Below, one piece after another: positions 37,298 through 47,704 of a DNA stretch of 64,000 nucleotides (its first letter is position 1; every line of letters begins with the position of its first letter). The DNA is taken from positions 4,650,001 through 4,714,000 of the forward strand of contig NZ_RBKU01000001.1 of the NCBI RefSeq assembly GCF_003633615.1. The letters run 5' to 3'. The position numbers were made by a program, and so were the translations under genes. Under the pieces are notes generated by a model, which was not told where the DNA came from, made no database searches, and was given only the letters and a program-made list of their open reading frames with translations. The stretch is from Mucilaginibacter gracilis. GTDB lineage: Bacteria > Bacteroidota > Bacteroidia > Sphingobacteriales > Sphingobacteriaceae.

Positions 37298-39841
37298 TTA
37301 TTTAACTGTTAATCCATTTTTCTCGGCAGTAAACCTTCTTTGAATTAACTCGTCAATTTCGTTAAGGTGCAGACGGGTTATTTTATTTAAAGCCGGATTT
37401 CTGGCCTCCCTTTTAAATAAAGCCTGCTGCTTTTTTAATTCGTCGCGAAGTATGGCATTCACATCCGTTACCGTAAAGTGGTATACTTCGGGCATGATGG
37501 TATTCATTTCGTTTTCTAAAAAAGCTTGCACCAACAATCTGTACACGTAGTATTTTTGCATATTGCGGCGATAAAAGTCAACGTTTTTCCCTGCATATAT
37601 TTCTGCAAAAATCCCATGATCCAAATCGCTCAATAAGTCTGTTATAGTGTAAGTACGGGTAGTAGTTTCTTGCTGCTGGGTTAACAACCGGCTCAAACGT
37701 GCACGGGTAATTAATGCGTTGATATTTTCCTGCTGTATATTGCCAAATTCATACCCCAGGTTAACATTGAATTTTTTGGCGAGCCGCTCGTTATACAACC
37801 ACATCGGCGTGGTGAATACCTGGTCGTTCAAAAACTTAACAGCGTTTTTTTGCACGGCATAGGGTACTGTTTCGTAGGTAGCACCAACTTCTCCGTTAAC
37901 TTTCGGAGTATGATAAACACCCGCTACATTTTTGGTTACATGTCCCAAGTACAACGCGTATTGATCCCACACGGCGCTATAAGCGTTGAATAGCTTTTCC
38001 GGCGTTTCACCCGGAACAGTTACCCAGCTTTCTAACTGCGGCATTATTCTTTTCAGGTTTTTAATACCATAAGCGCCTGCTTTCATGGCATCATCGCCCA
38101 GGTCTTCATTTTGTGAACGTGGGTCTGCGTACTCTGATTCTGATCCAAACCAAAGGCGGTGGTTATGCTTTAGCGAATCCGTTACCACGTTAACCATTGC
38201 TTTATGCTCATCTTCCGGAGTTTTATATGCCGGATGCCAGGTATAGCCCCATTTAATGGCCCACCTATCATAGTCGCCAATCCTTGGGAATAAGCCTTGC
38301 TCACTGATATTATCTTCGGGCTGAGCAACATAATTAAAACGGGCATAATCCATGATGGATGGCGTATGGCCATGCTGTTCCACCCAGGCTTTGTCGCGCA
38401 GTTTCTCCACTGGAACGGTTGAACTTGAACCAAAATTATGACGCAAACCTAAGGTATGCCCCACTTCGTGTGAAGACACAAAACGAATCAGGTTACCCAT
38501 CAATTCGTCATCAAATTCGGGTTTACGTGCCCTTGGGTCAACAGCCCCGGCCTGAATCATGTACCAGCGTTGCAATAATGACATTACATTATGATACCAG
38601 AAGATGTGGCTCTCAATGATCTCTCCGCTCCGCGGATCGGAAACATTAGGTCCCATCGCATTAGCTACCGAAGATGGGCGGTAAATAATGGCAGAATGGC
38701 TGGCATCATCAATGCTCCAGGTACTATCCTGATCTTTGGTTGGCGCTTCCTTCGCGATGATGGCATTTTTGAAACCGGCACCCTCAAATGCTTTTTGCCA
38801 ATCGTTAACACCCTGAATTAAATAAGGTACCCATTTTTTAGGTGTTACCGGGTCAATGTAAAAAACAATCTGCTTTTTAGGTTCAACCAACTCACCTCGC
38901 TTGTACTTTTCCACATCCTCAGGCTTAGGTTCCAGTTTCCAGCGTTCGATGAACGCCGTCCGCTTTACGCCCTGCGGATCAGCATCAAAATCTTTGAACG
39001 ATGTAGTAAAATATCCAACGCGCTCATCTTCTAAACGCGCTTTCATGGGCTTCAAGGGTAATAATACCATAGAGGCATTTAACTCAACAGTATAGCTTGA
39101 ATTGGTGGGATTTAAGCCGGCACTATAAGTTTTTACCGAATGTATTTCCACATTGTGTTCAAACGGGCGGATATAGTCTATGTAACTTTTATCATTCTGC
39201 TGGGCACCCATCCCTGCCTTATCCTTAAATATCTTCCTTTGGAAATAAATAACATCGTTATCGCTGTTTAAAAAATCGGTAACATCAACCACGCTGGCCG
39301 ATGAGTCTTTCTTTAAAGCCAGAATTGGAAAAGCGGCCACGATAGCCGTAATGTTGTTTTTTTGTACACCGGCAAATAAGGTAGCGGTACTATCCTTATT
39401 GTACTCCGCGTACGACATGCGACGCAGGAACAGTTTATTTGCCGGTCCTTTTTCAAATCGGTAAATACTTTCGCCAATTTCATCACCTGCATACCCTGAA
39501 CTTCCGTTACGCATATCTGATGACGCCTTTGATACCCTGCTCACTACCAGTATCTCTCTATTCAAAATATTGTTAGGTATCTCAAAATAGTACTTCGTGT
39601 CCTTTTGATGAACGGTAAAAAAACCAGTTTGGGTCTTGGTACCTTTCGTGATAATTTCGGTATAAGGTTTCAAAGTCATCGTCCTTTTCAAGCTGTCTTC
39701 TCTACGCTTAGCCGGATCAAACGCTACCGCACCATGTGGCTGTACCATTGTTTTTTGGTGGTGAAATAAACTACAGCCAGATGCTAAAGCAACTAAACCG
39801 AGCCCACTGTATAACAGTAGTTTTTTTTTTGTAAAAATCAT
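37298..39841 (-). CDS. Zinc-dependent metalloprotease lipoprotein (DUF5117/DUF4953 type)
   Basis: An 847-residue lipoprotein (lipobox VALASGCSLF) of the Bacteroidota zinc-metalloprotease group. The metzincin-like motif HEVGHTLGLRH lies at about residues 458-468. N-terminal beta-rich parts (about 50-330) match the DUF5118/DUF5117 region, including VVSRVSKASSDMRN and RRMSYAEYN. Segments such as VTPKKWVPYLIQGVNDWQKA and GFKNAIIAKEAP are conserved around the catalytic domain. It is the last gene of a SusCD locus, 13 bases after the SusD stop, which suggests the locus handles a peptide or glycoprotein nutrient rather than only sugar. Confidence 0.9.
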   Translation of the reverse strand: MIFTKKKLLLYSGLGLVALASGCSLFHHQKTMVQPHGAVAFDPAKRREDSLKRTMTLKPYTEIITKGTKTQTGFFTVHQKDTKYYFEIPNNILNREILVVSRVSKASSDMRNGSSGYAGDEIGESIYRFEKGPANKLFLRRMSYAEYNKDSTATLFAGVQKNNITAIVAAFPILALKKDSSASVVDVTDFLNSDNDVIYFQRKIFKDKAGMGAQQNDKSYIDYIRPFEHNVEIHSVKTYSAGLNPTNSSYTVELNASMVLLPLKPMKARLEDERVGYFTTSFKDFDADPQGVKRTAFIERWKLEPKPEDVEKYKRGELVEPKKQIVFYIDPVTPKKWVPYLIQGVNDWQKAFEGAGFKNAIIAKEAPTKDQDSTWSIDDASHSAIIYRPSSVANAMGPNVSDPRSGEIIESHIFWYHNVMSLLQRWYMIQAGAVDPRARKPEFDDELMGNLIRFVSSHEVGHTLGLRHNFGSSSTVPVEKLRDKAWVEQHGHTPSIMDYARFNYVAQPEDNISEQGLFPRIGDYDRWAIKWGYTWHPAYKTPEDEHKAMVNVVTDSLKHNHRLWFGSESEYADPRSQNEDLGDDAMKAGAYGIKNLKRIMPQLESWVTVPGETPEKLFNAYSAVWDQYALYLGHVTKNVAGVYHTPKVNGEVGATYETVPYAVQKNAVKFLNDQVFTTPMWLYNERLAKKFNVNLGYEFGNIQQENINALITRARLSRLLTQQQETTTRTYTITDLLSDLDHGIFAEIYAGKNVDFYRRNMQKYYVYRLLVQAFLENEMNTIMPEVYHFTVTDVNAILRDELKKQQALFKREARNPALNKITRLHLNEIDELIQRRFTAEKNGLTVK

Positions 39842-39854
39842 ATATTAGGTATGT

Positions 39855-41225
39855 TTATCTGGGGTTTTGTGCTATTTCTGGATTCAGGTTAATGTACTTA
39901 TCGGCTATTGGAAATACATAGTGATTATCACCGGGTGCTAAAGTGTAGGATGCACCTTTAAATATATGGGTTACTGTACCGATAAAGCCGCTATCTTTAG
40001 TCAGTCTACGCTGATCAAACCAGCGGTAGCCGCGGCCCATAAACTCGCGTTGGCGCTCGTCAATCACAACATGTAACGCGGTATTGGGGTCGGCGGCGGT
40101 GAGGTCATAATACTCAGCGGGCTTAAAGCGTTTTTTTCGCAAAGTATTAACAGCTGACATGGCGTTGGCTGTGCTACCGGCACGTGCCTCACACTCTGCT
40201 TTGATAAGCATCATTTCGGGCACACCTGGGCCAATATAAAAACCATCGGTTACAATGCGTTGAATATAAAGCCCCCGTCCTGTAGTGAACGTACTGCCTG
40301 GTATTTTACTGCCATCCTGGGTAAAAATCAGGTAACGCAGATCCCTGGTATCATACAATGCAACGGCTGCTGGCTGCAAAGGTACATTGGTTGGGTTTTG
40401 TATGGATCGTTTAAAAAACATAACCTCCGGATTTGCCAGTTTAAGGGGCAAGGTAGTAGTAGTAGTTACATAGTTGTTCAGATCAAGAAGCGTGCTTTTC
40501 AGAGCGAGTGCCAGGTTAGCGTAACGCTCAGCCTCGGTAAACTCACGTGTATTTAAACAAACCCTGGCCATGAGTGCGTAAACTGCCATTTTTGAAGGGT
40601 TAACATCGTAAGTAGGGCTATCAGGAAGTACAGGCAGGGCAGCCAGCAAATCGGCTTTAACCTGGTCATACACGGCTTGTACACTGGCACGGGTTAGGTC
40701 AGCAAACAGGTTAGTTGTGAGTAATAAGGGAACACCCTGATCACTGGCTGCTGTGGCCGCATCATATTGCTTGGCATAAATATTGACCAATGTAAAATAA
40801 TTATACGCCCTGTGTACCAATGCCGCAGCCTGAATGGCTTTCTTTTGATCATCGTTACCATCAGTACTACCCATTACTCCTGTAGCAACCGTATTGAAAA
40901 CGTAGATCTGTTTATACAAAGAAGCCCAATCTACATCTTCTTCTGTCGAGCCATAAATTTTATCGGCAAAAGTATAAGTATTAACTGCGGCGGTCACGGT
41001 AAGTTTGGTGTACCAGCCGGCATCATCTACACCAAAATCATCCCCTGCGAAGATGGGATAGTAGTATCCCGGTTCAATAGTAAGGCCGGCGTTAAGTAAC
41101 AGTTGGTAATCGGCAGTCGTTTTTAACGCCCTTACCTGGTTAGGCGGAATTTCGACATATTTACGGCAAGCGCCCATGCTCAAAAGCACAAGGCTTAAAA
41201 TCAATATTTTTATTTTATTCATCAC
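39855..41225 (-). CDS. susD: SusD/RagB-family lipoprotein
   Basis: A 456-residue lipoprotein (lipobox VLLSMGACRK) with SusD-like helices (AALVHRAYNYFTLVNIYAKQ), a middle part with GVPLLLTTNLF, and the RagB C-terminal signature GRGYRWFDQRRLTKD followed by YVFPIADKYINLNPEIAQNP. It follows the STN-SusC gene by 9 bases and precedes the metalloprotease. It is shorter than the first SusD of the window. Substrate identity is not visible. Confidence 0.93.
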   Translation of the reverse strand: MMNKIKILILSLVLLSMGACRKYVEIPPNQVRALKTTADYQLLLNAGLTIEPGYYYPIFAGDDFGVDDAGWYTKLTVTAAVNTYTFADKIYGSTEEDVDWASLYKQIYVFNTVATGVMGSTDGNDDQKKAIQAAALVHRAYNYFTLVNIYAKQYDAATAASDQGVPLLLTTNLFADLTRASVQAVYDQVKADLLAALPVLPDSPTYDVNPSKMAVYALMARVCLNTREFTEAERYANLALALKSTLLDLNNYVTTTTTLPLKLANPEVMFFKRSIQNPTNVPLQPAAVALYDTRDLRYLIFTQDGSKIPGSTFTTGRGLYIQRIVTDGFYIGPGVPEMMLIKAECEARAGSTANAMSAVNTLRKKRFKPAEYYDLTAADPNTALHVVIDERQREFMGRGYRWFDQRRLTKDSGFIGTVTHIFKGASYTLAPGDNHYVFPIADKYINLNPEIAQNPR

Positions 41226-41234
41226 AAGGCTTTG

Positions 41235-44200
41235 TTAAAGTGAAACATTAAGGTTGAATAGGAAAGTTGCGCTTGGAGGCAGATTGGTATAAGTACCGGT
41301 AACCTGGTAGTCAGGATCAAGTCCGTCTTTGTTAGCACGCCAAATTAAACCCAGATTAGCTGCGGTTGCCCCTACCGTTATAGCCTTAATGTATTGCCCC
41401 CGTGTGAATGATTGTGGCAGGCGATAACTCAACGAAACTTGTTGCAAACGAATATTGCCTGCATCTCTCAGGTTAATATCCGCACCCAGGAAACGTGATA
41501 CACTATTAAAACTGTTACCCGCTAAGCCGGGAACGTCTGTGGTTGCTTCGTCGCCTGGATTGCGCCATCGGGTGGCCAGCCTAGCACTGTTAACAATTAA
41601 ACCGCCAAATCCGGTACCTGTAGGGTATGAACTGGTGTTGATATCTGTCAGTAAAAATTTATAGCCCAGGGCATATGTTGCCCTAACAATAAGGCTAAGG
41701 TCGTGGTAACGGAATGTATTGGTCCAGCCGCCAAAGTACGGTGGCGTAGTGCGGCCGCCGTAAACAAGATCAGCATTGGTTACAGATCGCGAGCCGCTAC
41801 TTTTCAGTACAGTACCATCGGTACCGTAAATTTGCGAGTGCCCTGCATTATCTAACCCCGCCCAGCGGTAAACAAAAATGTTATCACTCGGGTAACCTGC
41901 AGTGATTTCGGCAATACCTCCGGATGTGTTGGTAGTAGCTAAACGCTGATCAGTGATAACATTTGTTGCGTACGAAAAGTTGAAAGACGATGTCCAGTTG
42001 TAATTAGTCGTGCTTATGGGCTGGCCGGTTATGATAAACTCTTCACCATACCCTTTTGCATCACCGGCATTGTATTGCAATGTAGTAAAGCCATAGGTTG
42101 CATTATAAGGCAATGATATAAGCAGGTTGTAATTGCGCTTTTGATAAATATCTGCTGATAAAGATAATCTGCCGTGCAAAAATTCGGCGTCAATTCCTTC
42201 ATTTATAGTGCGGGTGGTTTCCCACGTAAGCTGGCTGTTGGCGGGTACCACAATGCTGGCAGTAGGCAGTGTTGTATATGGATCATTTGAGCCGATGCTG
42301 ATGGTTGCATATGATGTACCTGCAGTTGGTATACTTCCGCCTGTGCCGATACTTGCGCGTAAGTTAAGCCCGTCTATCCATTTGACATCTTTCAGAAAAT
42401 TTTCCTGGTGGATATTCCAACGTAAACCGCCTGAATAAAGCGGAACAGCACGCTGGCTACGGTCGAGCCCCTGGTTTGTATAATCATCAAAACGAATACT
42501 ACCACTTGCAAAATATTTGTTCTGGAACGAATAATTTGCAAGGGCAAAGTAAGAAAGGTAACGTTTGGAATCCTTAAAAATATTACCATCCGAATAGCCG
42601 AGGCTTGAGGTAGACCTGGTAACAGTTGCGTACGATACGGTTGGGTTTACCGCAGCCGATGTGGACAAATCTTCATTGTACCCATACCTGGTTTGTGTGC
42701 CGCCGGTATATTGGTATTGCCTGATCTCCGAACCGCCCAGGAAATCGATGTGGTGCTGGTTAAAAGTTTTATTGATATTCAGCTGGCCGCGCACACTGTA
42801 ATCATCATACGTTGTGCTACTGGTTTTATATACTCCACCTACCGGAACACCATAAATGAGTGTCTTACCGCTCAATGTAGTACCTGTATTGATTAGGTTA
42901 CGGGTGGCAAAACTGTTTTGGTTTTGGAGGAAGTCCTGATTGGCCAGGTTACGCTGGTACTGGCCTGAAACTGTTACATTCAGCCAGTCGGTTATATTGC
43001 CTTTAATGGCACTGTTTAACCTGATGCTGTTTTTTGAAAGAATGGTGTTACTATAGTTTAATTCATTTACAGCATTATATCCCCAGGGTAAATAGCCCAG
43101 GTTGCTTAAACTATCAGTAACCCGCTGGGTAAAAGTTACCGCTTTGTTAATCGGGTTCCCTTGCGCATCAACCAGCATTTCATAAGGGGCATAACCAAAG
43201 GAGCCTGTTCCCAGGGCGGCCAATGCGGCACTATTAACCTGGCTTTTGGTATACTGGTAATTGATACCGGTATTTACAGTAATCCGTTTATTTAAGAAGT
43301 CATTACTCAGGTTAGATGTAAGCGCGTATGTTTCGCCATAGTTACTACGATAAACAGGCACATCTTTATTGTAATTAGCCGCTATGTAATAGGTATTGTT
43401 ATTGCCACCACCAGATAATGAAAGGCTGTGCTGCTGGCTGGTCGCTCTTTGCAGTAAATATTTTTTAAACTGATCCCGGTTTGAACGATTAGACAGTATA
43501 TTCAACGCCGAATCGCGCTGGGCGGCGGTTGCTGTACCTCTTTTAACCCGGAACATCCATTCCTGGGCTTCGCTTATCGGTGCATTCCTGAAGTCGGTGA
43601 TTGGATCGGTAAAAAACCCTTTGTTAAACATTTCCTGCTCCAACTCAACATACTGGGCGCTGGTCATGGCTTTGGCATTAGAGAAATTGCCCGGTGCAGA
43701 AGTACTTACTGTAACGCTGTAGTTAATGCTTGGCGCATTGCGTTTACCCTTTTTGGTGGTGATGACAATAACCCCGTTAGCTGCCGCAGCACCCCATATT
43801 GAAGCCGCCGCCGCATCTTTTAAGAAGGCAATACTCTCAATATCATTCGGGTTAATGTTATCCATTACCGCGTTGCCTGAGGTGCCCGGCTGGTCAGGGT
43901 TCAGATAGGATTTGTTTCCATTCAGTGGGTTACCATCAATAACACTGCTGGAGATGTTAACCAGGTTTTGGTTGGCCGCCGGAAAACCATCTATTACAAT
44001 TAAAGGCGGGGAGTTTTTTACATAACCGTTAATGCTGCGCATTTGAATAGCATTATTACGCACATCAAAGTGTACACCAGGTACTTTACCATCCAGACGC
44101 TCAAGCAGGTTCACACTTGGCGTACTTTCAATGTCTTTATCAGTTAAAATGCTGTAAGAACCGGTAGAGGCACCTTTCCTGATCTGCTGATATCCTGTTG

Positions 44201-44849
44201 AGATAACCACATCATCCAGTTTAAGTACCCTAACGGTTAATTTAACAACCATCGTTGCAGATAAAGTTTTCGTTATCGTTTCATAACTTACACTTGTAAA
44301 AACCAAGCTACCGTTTTCGGGCACTTTTGCAAAAAAGAAGGTACCGCTCTCATTGGTAAACACCTTTCTGTTGGTACCTTTCAGCGTAACCGTAACGTAA
44401 GGTATGGGCTGGCCGGTTTCTGCATCAATAAGCTTTCCGCTGACATCTATATTGCTGAATACTTCTTTTATCTTTTCAAAAAACGTTTTCTCTTTTTTTT
44501 TAACGACTACCGTTTTGTTCACGATCGAATAAGTGAGCGATTGCGGCTCAAGCACATTGTTCAGCACATCTTCGAGCGATGCGTTCCTGAAATCAGCATT
44601 GATCTTCTGACTGTCGTCAACCCTGCCATCCTGCCAGAAAACATTGTAACCGGTTTGCTTTCTTATTTCGGTAAAAAGCTGTTTTAATGTAACATCCTTT
44701 TTATTGAAGGTTACTTTTTGCGCTAATCCGTTGGCGCTAACCTGCAATAAAACGGAGGTGATAATAAGTATAGTTAGCTTCATGGTACGAACTATTTGAT
44801 TGTATAAACAGGCGGAATGCCCGGATCGGAATTGATCCCTTAATTTCAT
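41235..44849 (-). CDS. susC: SusC-family transporter with N-terminal STN signalling domain
   Basis: A 1204-residue TonB-dependent outer-membrane receptor. After the signal (ILIITSVLLQVSANGLAQ) comes a secretin/TonB short N-terminal (STN) domain at about 50-115 (DVTLKQLFTEIRKQTGYNVF, ASLEDVLNNVLEPQSLTYSI). A carboxypeptidase-like domain at about 133-210 and the plug (VVISTGYQQIRKGASTGS, PPLIVIDGFPA, ASIWGAAAANGVIVITTKKG) precede the barrel. The STN domain predicts signalling to the FecR protein encoded upstream. An internal ATG at 44783 (MKLTILIITS) is an alternative start. The longer one is kept because this group often carries such leaders. Confidence 0.94.
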   Translation of the reverse strand: MKLRDQFRSGHSACLYNQIVRTMKLTILIITSVLLQVSANGLAQKVTFNKKDVTLKQLFTEIRKQTGYNVFWQDGRVDDSQKINADFRNASLEDVLNNVLEPQSLTYSIVNKTVVVKKKEKTFFEKIKEVFSNIDVSGKLIDAETGQPIPYVTVTLKGTNRKVFTNESGTFFFAKVPENGSLVFTSVSYETITKTLSATMVVKLTVRVLKLDDVVISTGYQQIRKGASTGSYSILTDKDIESTPSVNLLERLDGKVPGVHFDVRNNAIQMRSINGYVKNSPPLIVIDGFPAANQNLVNISSSVIDGNPLNGNKSYLNPDQPGTSGNAVMDNINPNDIESIAFLKDAAAASIWGAAAANGVIVITTKKGKRNAPSINYSVTVSTSAPGNFSNAKAMTSAQYVELEQEMFNKGFFTDPITDFRNAPISEAQEWMFRVKRGTATAAQRDSALNILSNRSNRDQFKKYLLQRATSQQHSLSLSGGGNNNTYYIAANYNKDVPVYRSNYGETYALTSNLSNDFLNKRITVNTGINYQYTKSQVNSAALAALGTGSFGYAPYEMLVDAQGNPINKAVTFTQRVTDSLSNLGYLPWGYNAVNELNYSNTILSKNSIRLNSAIKGNITDWLNVTVSGQYQRNLANQDFLQNQNSFATRNLINTGTTLSGKTLIYGVPVGGVYKTSSTTYDDYSVRGQLNINKTFNQHHIDFLGGSEIRQYQYTGGTQTRYGYNEDLSTSAAVNPTVSYATVTRSTSSLGYSDGNIFKDSKRYLSYFALANYSFQNKYFASGSIRFDDYTNQGLDRSQRAVPLYSGGLRWNIHQENFLKDVKWIDGLNLRASIGTGGSIPTAGTSYATISIGSNDPYTTLPTASIVVPANSQLTWETTRTINEGIDAEFLHGRLSLSADIYQKRNYNLLISLPYNATYGFTTLQYNAGDAKGYGEEFIITGQPISTTNYNWTSSFNFSYATNVITDQRLATTNTSGGIAEITAGYPSDNIFVYRWAGLDNAGHSQIYGTDGTVLKSSGSRSVTNADLVYGGRTTPPYFGGWTNTFRYHDLSLIVRATYALGYKFLLTDINTSSYPTGTGFGGLIVNSARLATRWRNPGDEATTDVPGLAGNSFNSVSRFLGADINLRDAGNIRLQQVSLSYRLPQSFTRGQYIKAITVGATAANLGLIWRANKDGLDPDYQVTGTYTNLPPSATFLFNLNVSL

Positions 44850-44975
44850 TACATTTGTATTTAGTGGTTAAGTTGATATGTATGATACGTCTCTTCTGGA
44901 ACACTGCCTTATAGCCGGGGATGTTCGCTGCATTCCCGGTTTTTTTACAGATGTTCACTGGTCGTTCTGTAAAGT

Positions 44976-46172
44976 TTATTTCATCGCGGTCAATCTCCTT
45001 CCTTCAATTTTAAAGTGAACAGAACCGGTTGATTCCAATACCTCCAATAGTTGGGATATATTTTTAAACCTCGAAATAGACCCCGAGAATACCTGGCTTT
45101 TTAAAGTGCTGTCTTCAAAAACAATATCCACATCATACCAGCGTGAGGCCTGCTTCATAATTTGGCCGAGGCTTTCGCCGTTAAATAAGAACAAGCCATT
45201 TTTCCAGGCTAATGCTTCTTCAATATCTGCTTCATGCTTCGTGAGCCAAGTATTTTGGTTTACGGATTCTTCGTTGGGTGTCAATACCACCTGTGAACCC
45301 GCGTTCGTTTTGTCGTTCAGTGTAACTTTTACCGAACCCTCGAAAAGGGTTGTTTTTACTGTCCCCTCATCGTTATACCCATTAATGTTAAAATGGGTAC
45401 CCAAAACTTCAACCTGCTGGTTTGCGGTGATGACTTTAAATGGCTGGTGTTTATTTTTTGCGACCTCAAAATATGCTTCGCCGGTCAGGTTTACTTTACG
45501 CTCGGCGCCGCTAAACTGTACCGGGAAACGTAAAGAAGAAGCTGTATTCAACCAAACTTTGGTACCATCGGGCAACTCAACCTGGTATTGGCCGCCACGT
45601 GGAGTGGTGATGGTATTATAGGCTTGCGCGGTCTTATTATTTGACTGCTGCGGTGTAATATGATAAACCAATTGCCCGCTGGCCGTTTTTGTAACTGCTA
45701 TATTTTGCTGCCGGGCCACATTGCCAATACGGGCGTCGCCCAGGTTTATCACTTTACCGCCTGCTAAAGTTAATGTTGCTCTATTACCGCCAGGGCCTAT
45801 TTTATCTGAGGCCGCGACCATAGCCGCTTTTTGATGGTTTGTTATACTCCAGTAAGCACCGGCAGTTAAAACAATGAACAAAACAGCGGCGGCAGCCACG
45901 CGGTACCATAAACCAATAACCCTGGCCTTGCCCCTGGCGTTTTGGTAGGCGGTTGAGCCTACCAGCTTCTGATAGGCTAGTCCGGCTTCAGCTTCGGTTA
46001 TTAAATCCTCAGGCCCGGCAGTGGCTTGCCATATGGAATCCATAGCCGATAGCATTTCCTCTTCGTTACCGCTGAGTTTAAAGTGGGCTATAAGTTCATT
46101 ATACTCCTGCTGATTGATTTGACCGTTTGCAAATTTTTGGAGTAATTGAGCTATCTGTTGATTGTCTGCCAT
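44976..46172 (-). CDS. FecR-family anti-sigma factor
   Basis: A 398-residue inner-membrane regulator. The N-terminal cytoplasmic part (LLQKFANGQINQQEYNELIA) binds the sigma factor. One membrane helix spans about 92-111 (AAAVLFIVLTAGAYWSI). The periplasmic FecR domain includes TTPRGGQYQVELPDGTKVWL, SLRFPVQF and VNLTGEAYFEVAKNKHQPF. The C-terminal DUF4974-like part ends ISQLLEVLESTGSVHFKIEG. It lies between the sigma gene and the STN-SusC gene, the standard cell-surface signalling arrangement. Confidence 0.95.
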   Translation of the reverse strand: MADNQQIAQLLQKFANGQINQQEYNELIAHFKLSGNEEEMLSAMDSIWQATAGPEDLITEAEAGLAYQKLVGSTAYQNARGKARVIGLWYRVAAAAVLFIVLTAGAYWSITNHQKAAMVAASDKIGPGGNRATLTLAGGKVINLGDARIGNVARQQNIAVTKTASGQLVYHITPQQSNNKTAQAYNTITTPRGGQYQVELPDGTKVWLNTASSLRFPVQFSGAERKVNLTGEAYFEVAKNKHQPFKVITANQQVEVLGTHFNINGYNDEGTVKTTLFEGSVKVTLNDKTNAGSQVVLTPNEESVNQNTWLTKHEADIEEALAWKNGLFLFNGESLGQIMKQASRWYDVDIVFEDSTLKSQVFSGSISRFKNISQLLEVLESTGSVHFKIEGRRLTAMK

Positions 46173-46254
46173 TTGTTTATATTCCCTTTATACTGGGTTT
46201 ATAATAACATTACACATCAAAACGGAAAGAGGACTAAGGAAGGCAATAAAAAAT

Positions 46255-46845
46255 TTACTTTTTTAACACAATTGCCGAAATCAATATAAAAAAATTCAAA
46301 TCTGATTGACTAAAATAATTTCTGAGGGTTTTTAGTGCCGCGATTAGGTGATTTTTAACCGTATTTCGGGATAAATTCAATTTTTCGGCTATTTCATCAT
46401 AATTTAAATGTTCATAACGACTCATTTTAAAAACGATTTGTTGCTGAGGCGACAAAATCTGTAGTGCCTCATCGGTAAATCGTTGCAGATCATTCAATAA
46501 TATCGATTCTTCCGTGTCGTTGCTGATTTTTTCAATAGTAAGCCACAATTCATTGATCGCTTTTTGGCTTGTAGCTATTTGCCTGAGCGCGTTAAGTGTT
46601 AACCGGCGGTTTATGGTATATAGGTATGGAGCTATGGGAAATTCAATATTAAGTTTGTGCCTGTTTGTCCAGACACTTAAAAAAGTATCATTAACCACCT
46701 CTTCGGCTTGCTCCCTGTTTTTAAGCATCTTATAACAAAAAGCAAACATCCTTTTAAAATAAAGATCAAATACAGCCTTGAAAGCGCTTTCGTCACCTGC
46801 TTTCAACGCGATCAATAATTCTTTTTCAGGTGGCATACTTGTCAT
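46255..46845 (-). CDS. ECF sigma-70 factor
   Basis: A 196-residue ECF sigma factor. Region 2 reads AVFDLYFKRMFAFCYKMLKNREQAEEVVNDTFLSVW and region 4 has LSPQQQIVFKMSRYEHLNYD then EIAEKLNLSRNTVKNHLIAAL with a helix-turn-helix. It is expected to activate the STN-SusC/SusD/metalloprotease genes when FecR releases it. The gap to FecR is 82 bases. Confidence 0.95.
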   Translation of the reverse strand: MTSMPPEKELLIALKAGDESAFKAVFDLYFKRMFAFCYKMLKNREQAEEVVNDTFLSVWTNRHKLNIEFPIAPYLYTINRRLTLNALRQIATSQKAINELWLTIEKISNDTEESILLNDLQRFTDEALQILSPQQQIVFKMSRYEHLNYDEIAEKLNLSRNTVKNHLIAALKTLRNYFSQSDLNFFILISAIVLKK

Positions 46846-46887
46846 ATAACTTAAAGCCGAAGCCTTTGAAACTTACCGGTGGATATG

Positions 46888-46925
46888 TAGCCCTTGAAAG
46901 GGAACCTTCGGATGTAGAAGGGCTA
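46888..46925. repeat. Inverted repeat between the sigma gene and the integrase relic
   Basis: TAGCCCTT at 46888-46895 pairs exactly with AAGGGCTA at 46918-46925. An inner CCCTT/AAGGG alternative gives a second hairpin. It lies just past the stop of the integrase relic on the minus strand and may be its old terminator. Confidence 0.35.
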
Positions 46926-46973
46926 ATATAATGTTTTATGGCAAATTACGAATGTATTACCTTAGCGAAGATA

Positions 46974-47561
46974 CTAATCTTCGTTCTCATCTTCCGGAAT
47001 TTCTTCGAGGTCATCCATTCCCTCTTCGTCAAAATCTTCTTCCTCAGTAATGTAATCCTCATCAGGGGTCCACCTTGCCGTCATTCGAGCGTAAATAAGT
47101 CCTTAAAAACACATTCGCATCTGCCTCGTAAGTCTTATCAATGAAAAGCCTGACCTCTTCCGCTTCAGTTTTCCGTTTCATGAAGTTGATCAGGTGGTCT
47201 TTCGCAAACTCGCTCCGTTCTTTGGTAAACTCGTTAAAAAACGTGTTGAACAAATACAATTTTTCATTTTTAATAGCCGAATAATGCAGTAGCCACAACG
47301 AGCCGATGTCTTCCAGGAAAGGGTCATGGCCCTCAAATAAAAATCGCCCCAGCTAGGTCATTTCCTGCTGCTCCCGGTCGATGATATACGCAATAAGAAC
47401 TTGTCCTTAATGTCAAAGCTTGCATTAAGTTGCCTCTTAGAGACATAATGTGGAGTTTCGATAAATCTCCTTTCTTGTTTGTGATAAACGACAACCTTAA
47501 CATTGAAGGTGCCGTCATCTTTTTGGTGGTGCTCATAAACTTTTGCACTTACAGTTGCCAT
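46974..47561 (-). pseudogene. Tyrosine-recombinase relic (arm-binding N-terminus) with acidic tail
   Basis: The region opens with MATVSAKVYEHHQKDDGTFN and a beta-hairpin pattern VKVVVYHKQERRFIETPHYVSKRQL, the usual arm-DNA-binding start of Bacteroidota phage/transposon integrases. Frame changes near 47370 and 47070 then break it. Later pieces (LWLLHYSAIKNEKLYLFNTF, NEFTKERSEFAKDHLINFMK) keep the helical character. A last frame gives an acidic tail, DEDYITEEEDFDEEGMDDLE, ending at 46974. No catalytic Arg/His/Tyr block remains. It lies beside the tRNA-end repeats at 47.75-47.93 kb and is probably a leftover of the recombinase that used that site. Confidence 0.55.
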
Positions 47562-47704
47562 GATTTACAAAAAATTACACGCAATCGCTGTTACATATTT
47601 GTAACAAAACCGCGTTAAGTTCAACAAAAAATGATGTAAATCCTGTAACTATAGTGTAACAGTCACAGTGTTGCGGTCGATCCTAAACCGCTTTTGACGA
47701 ATAA

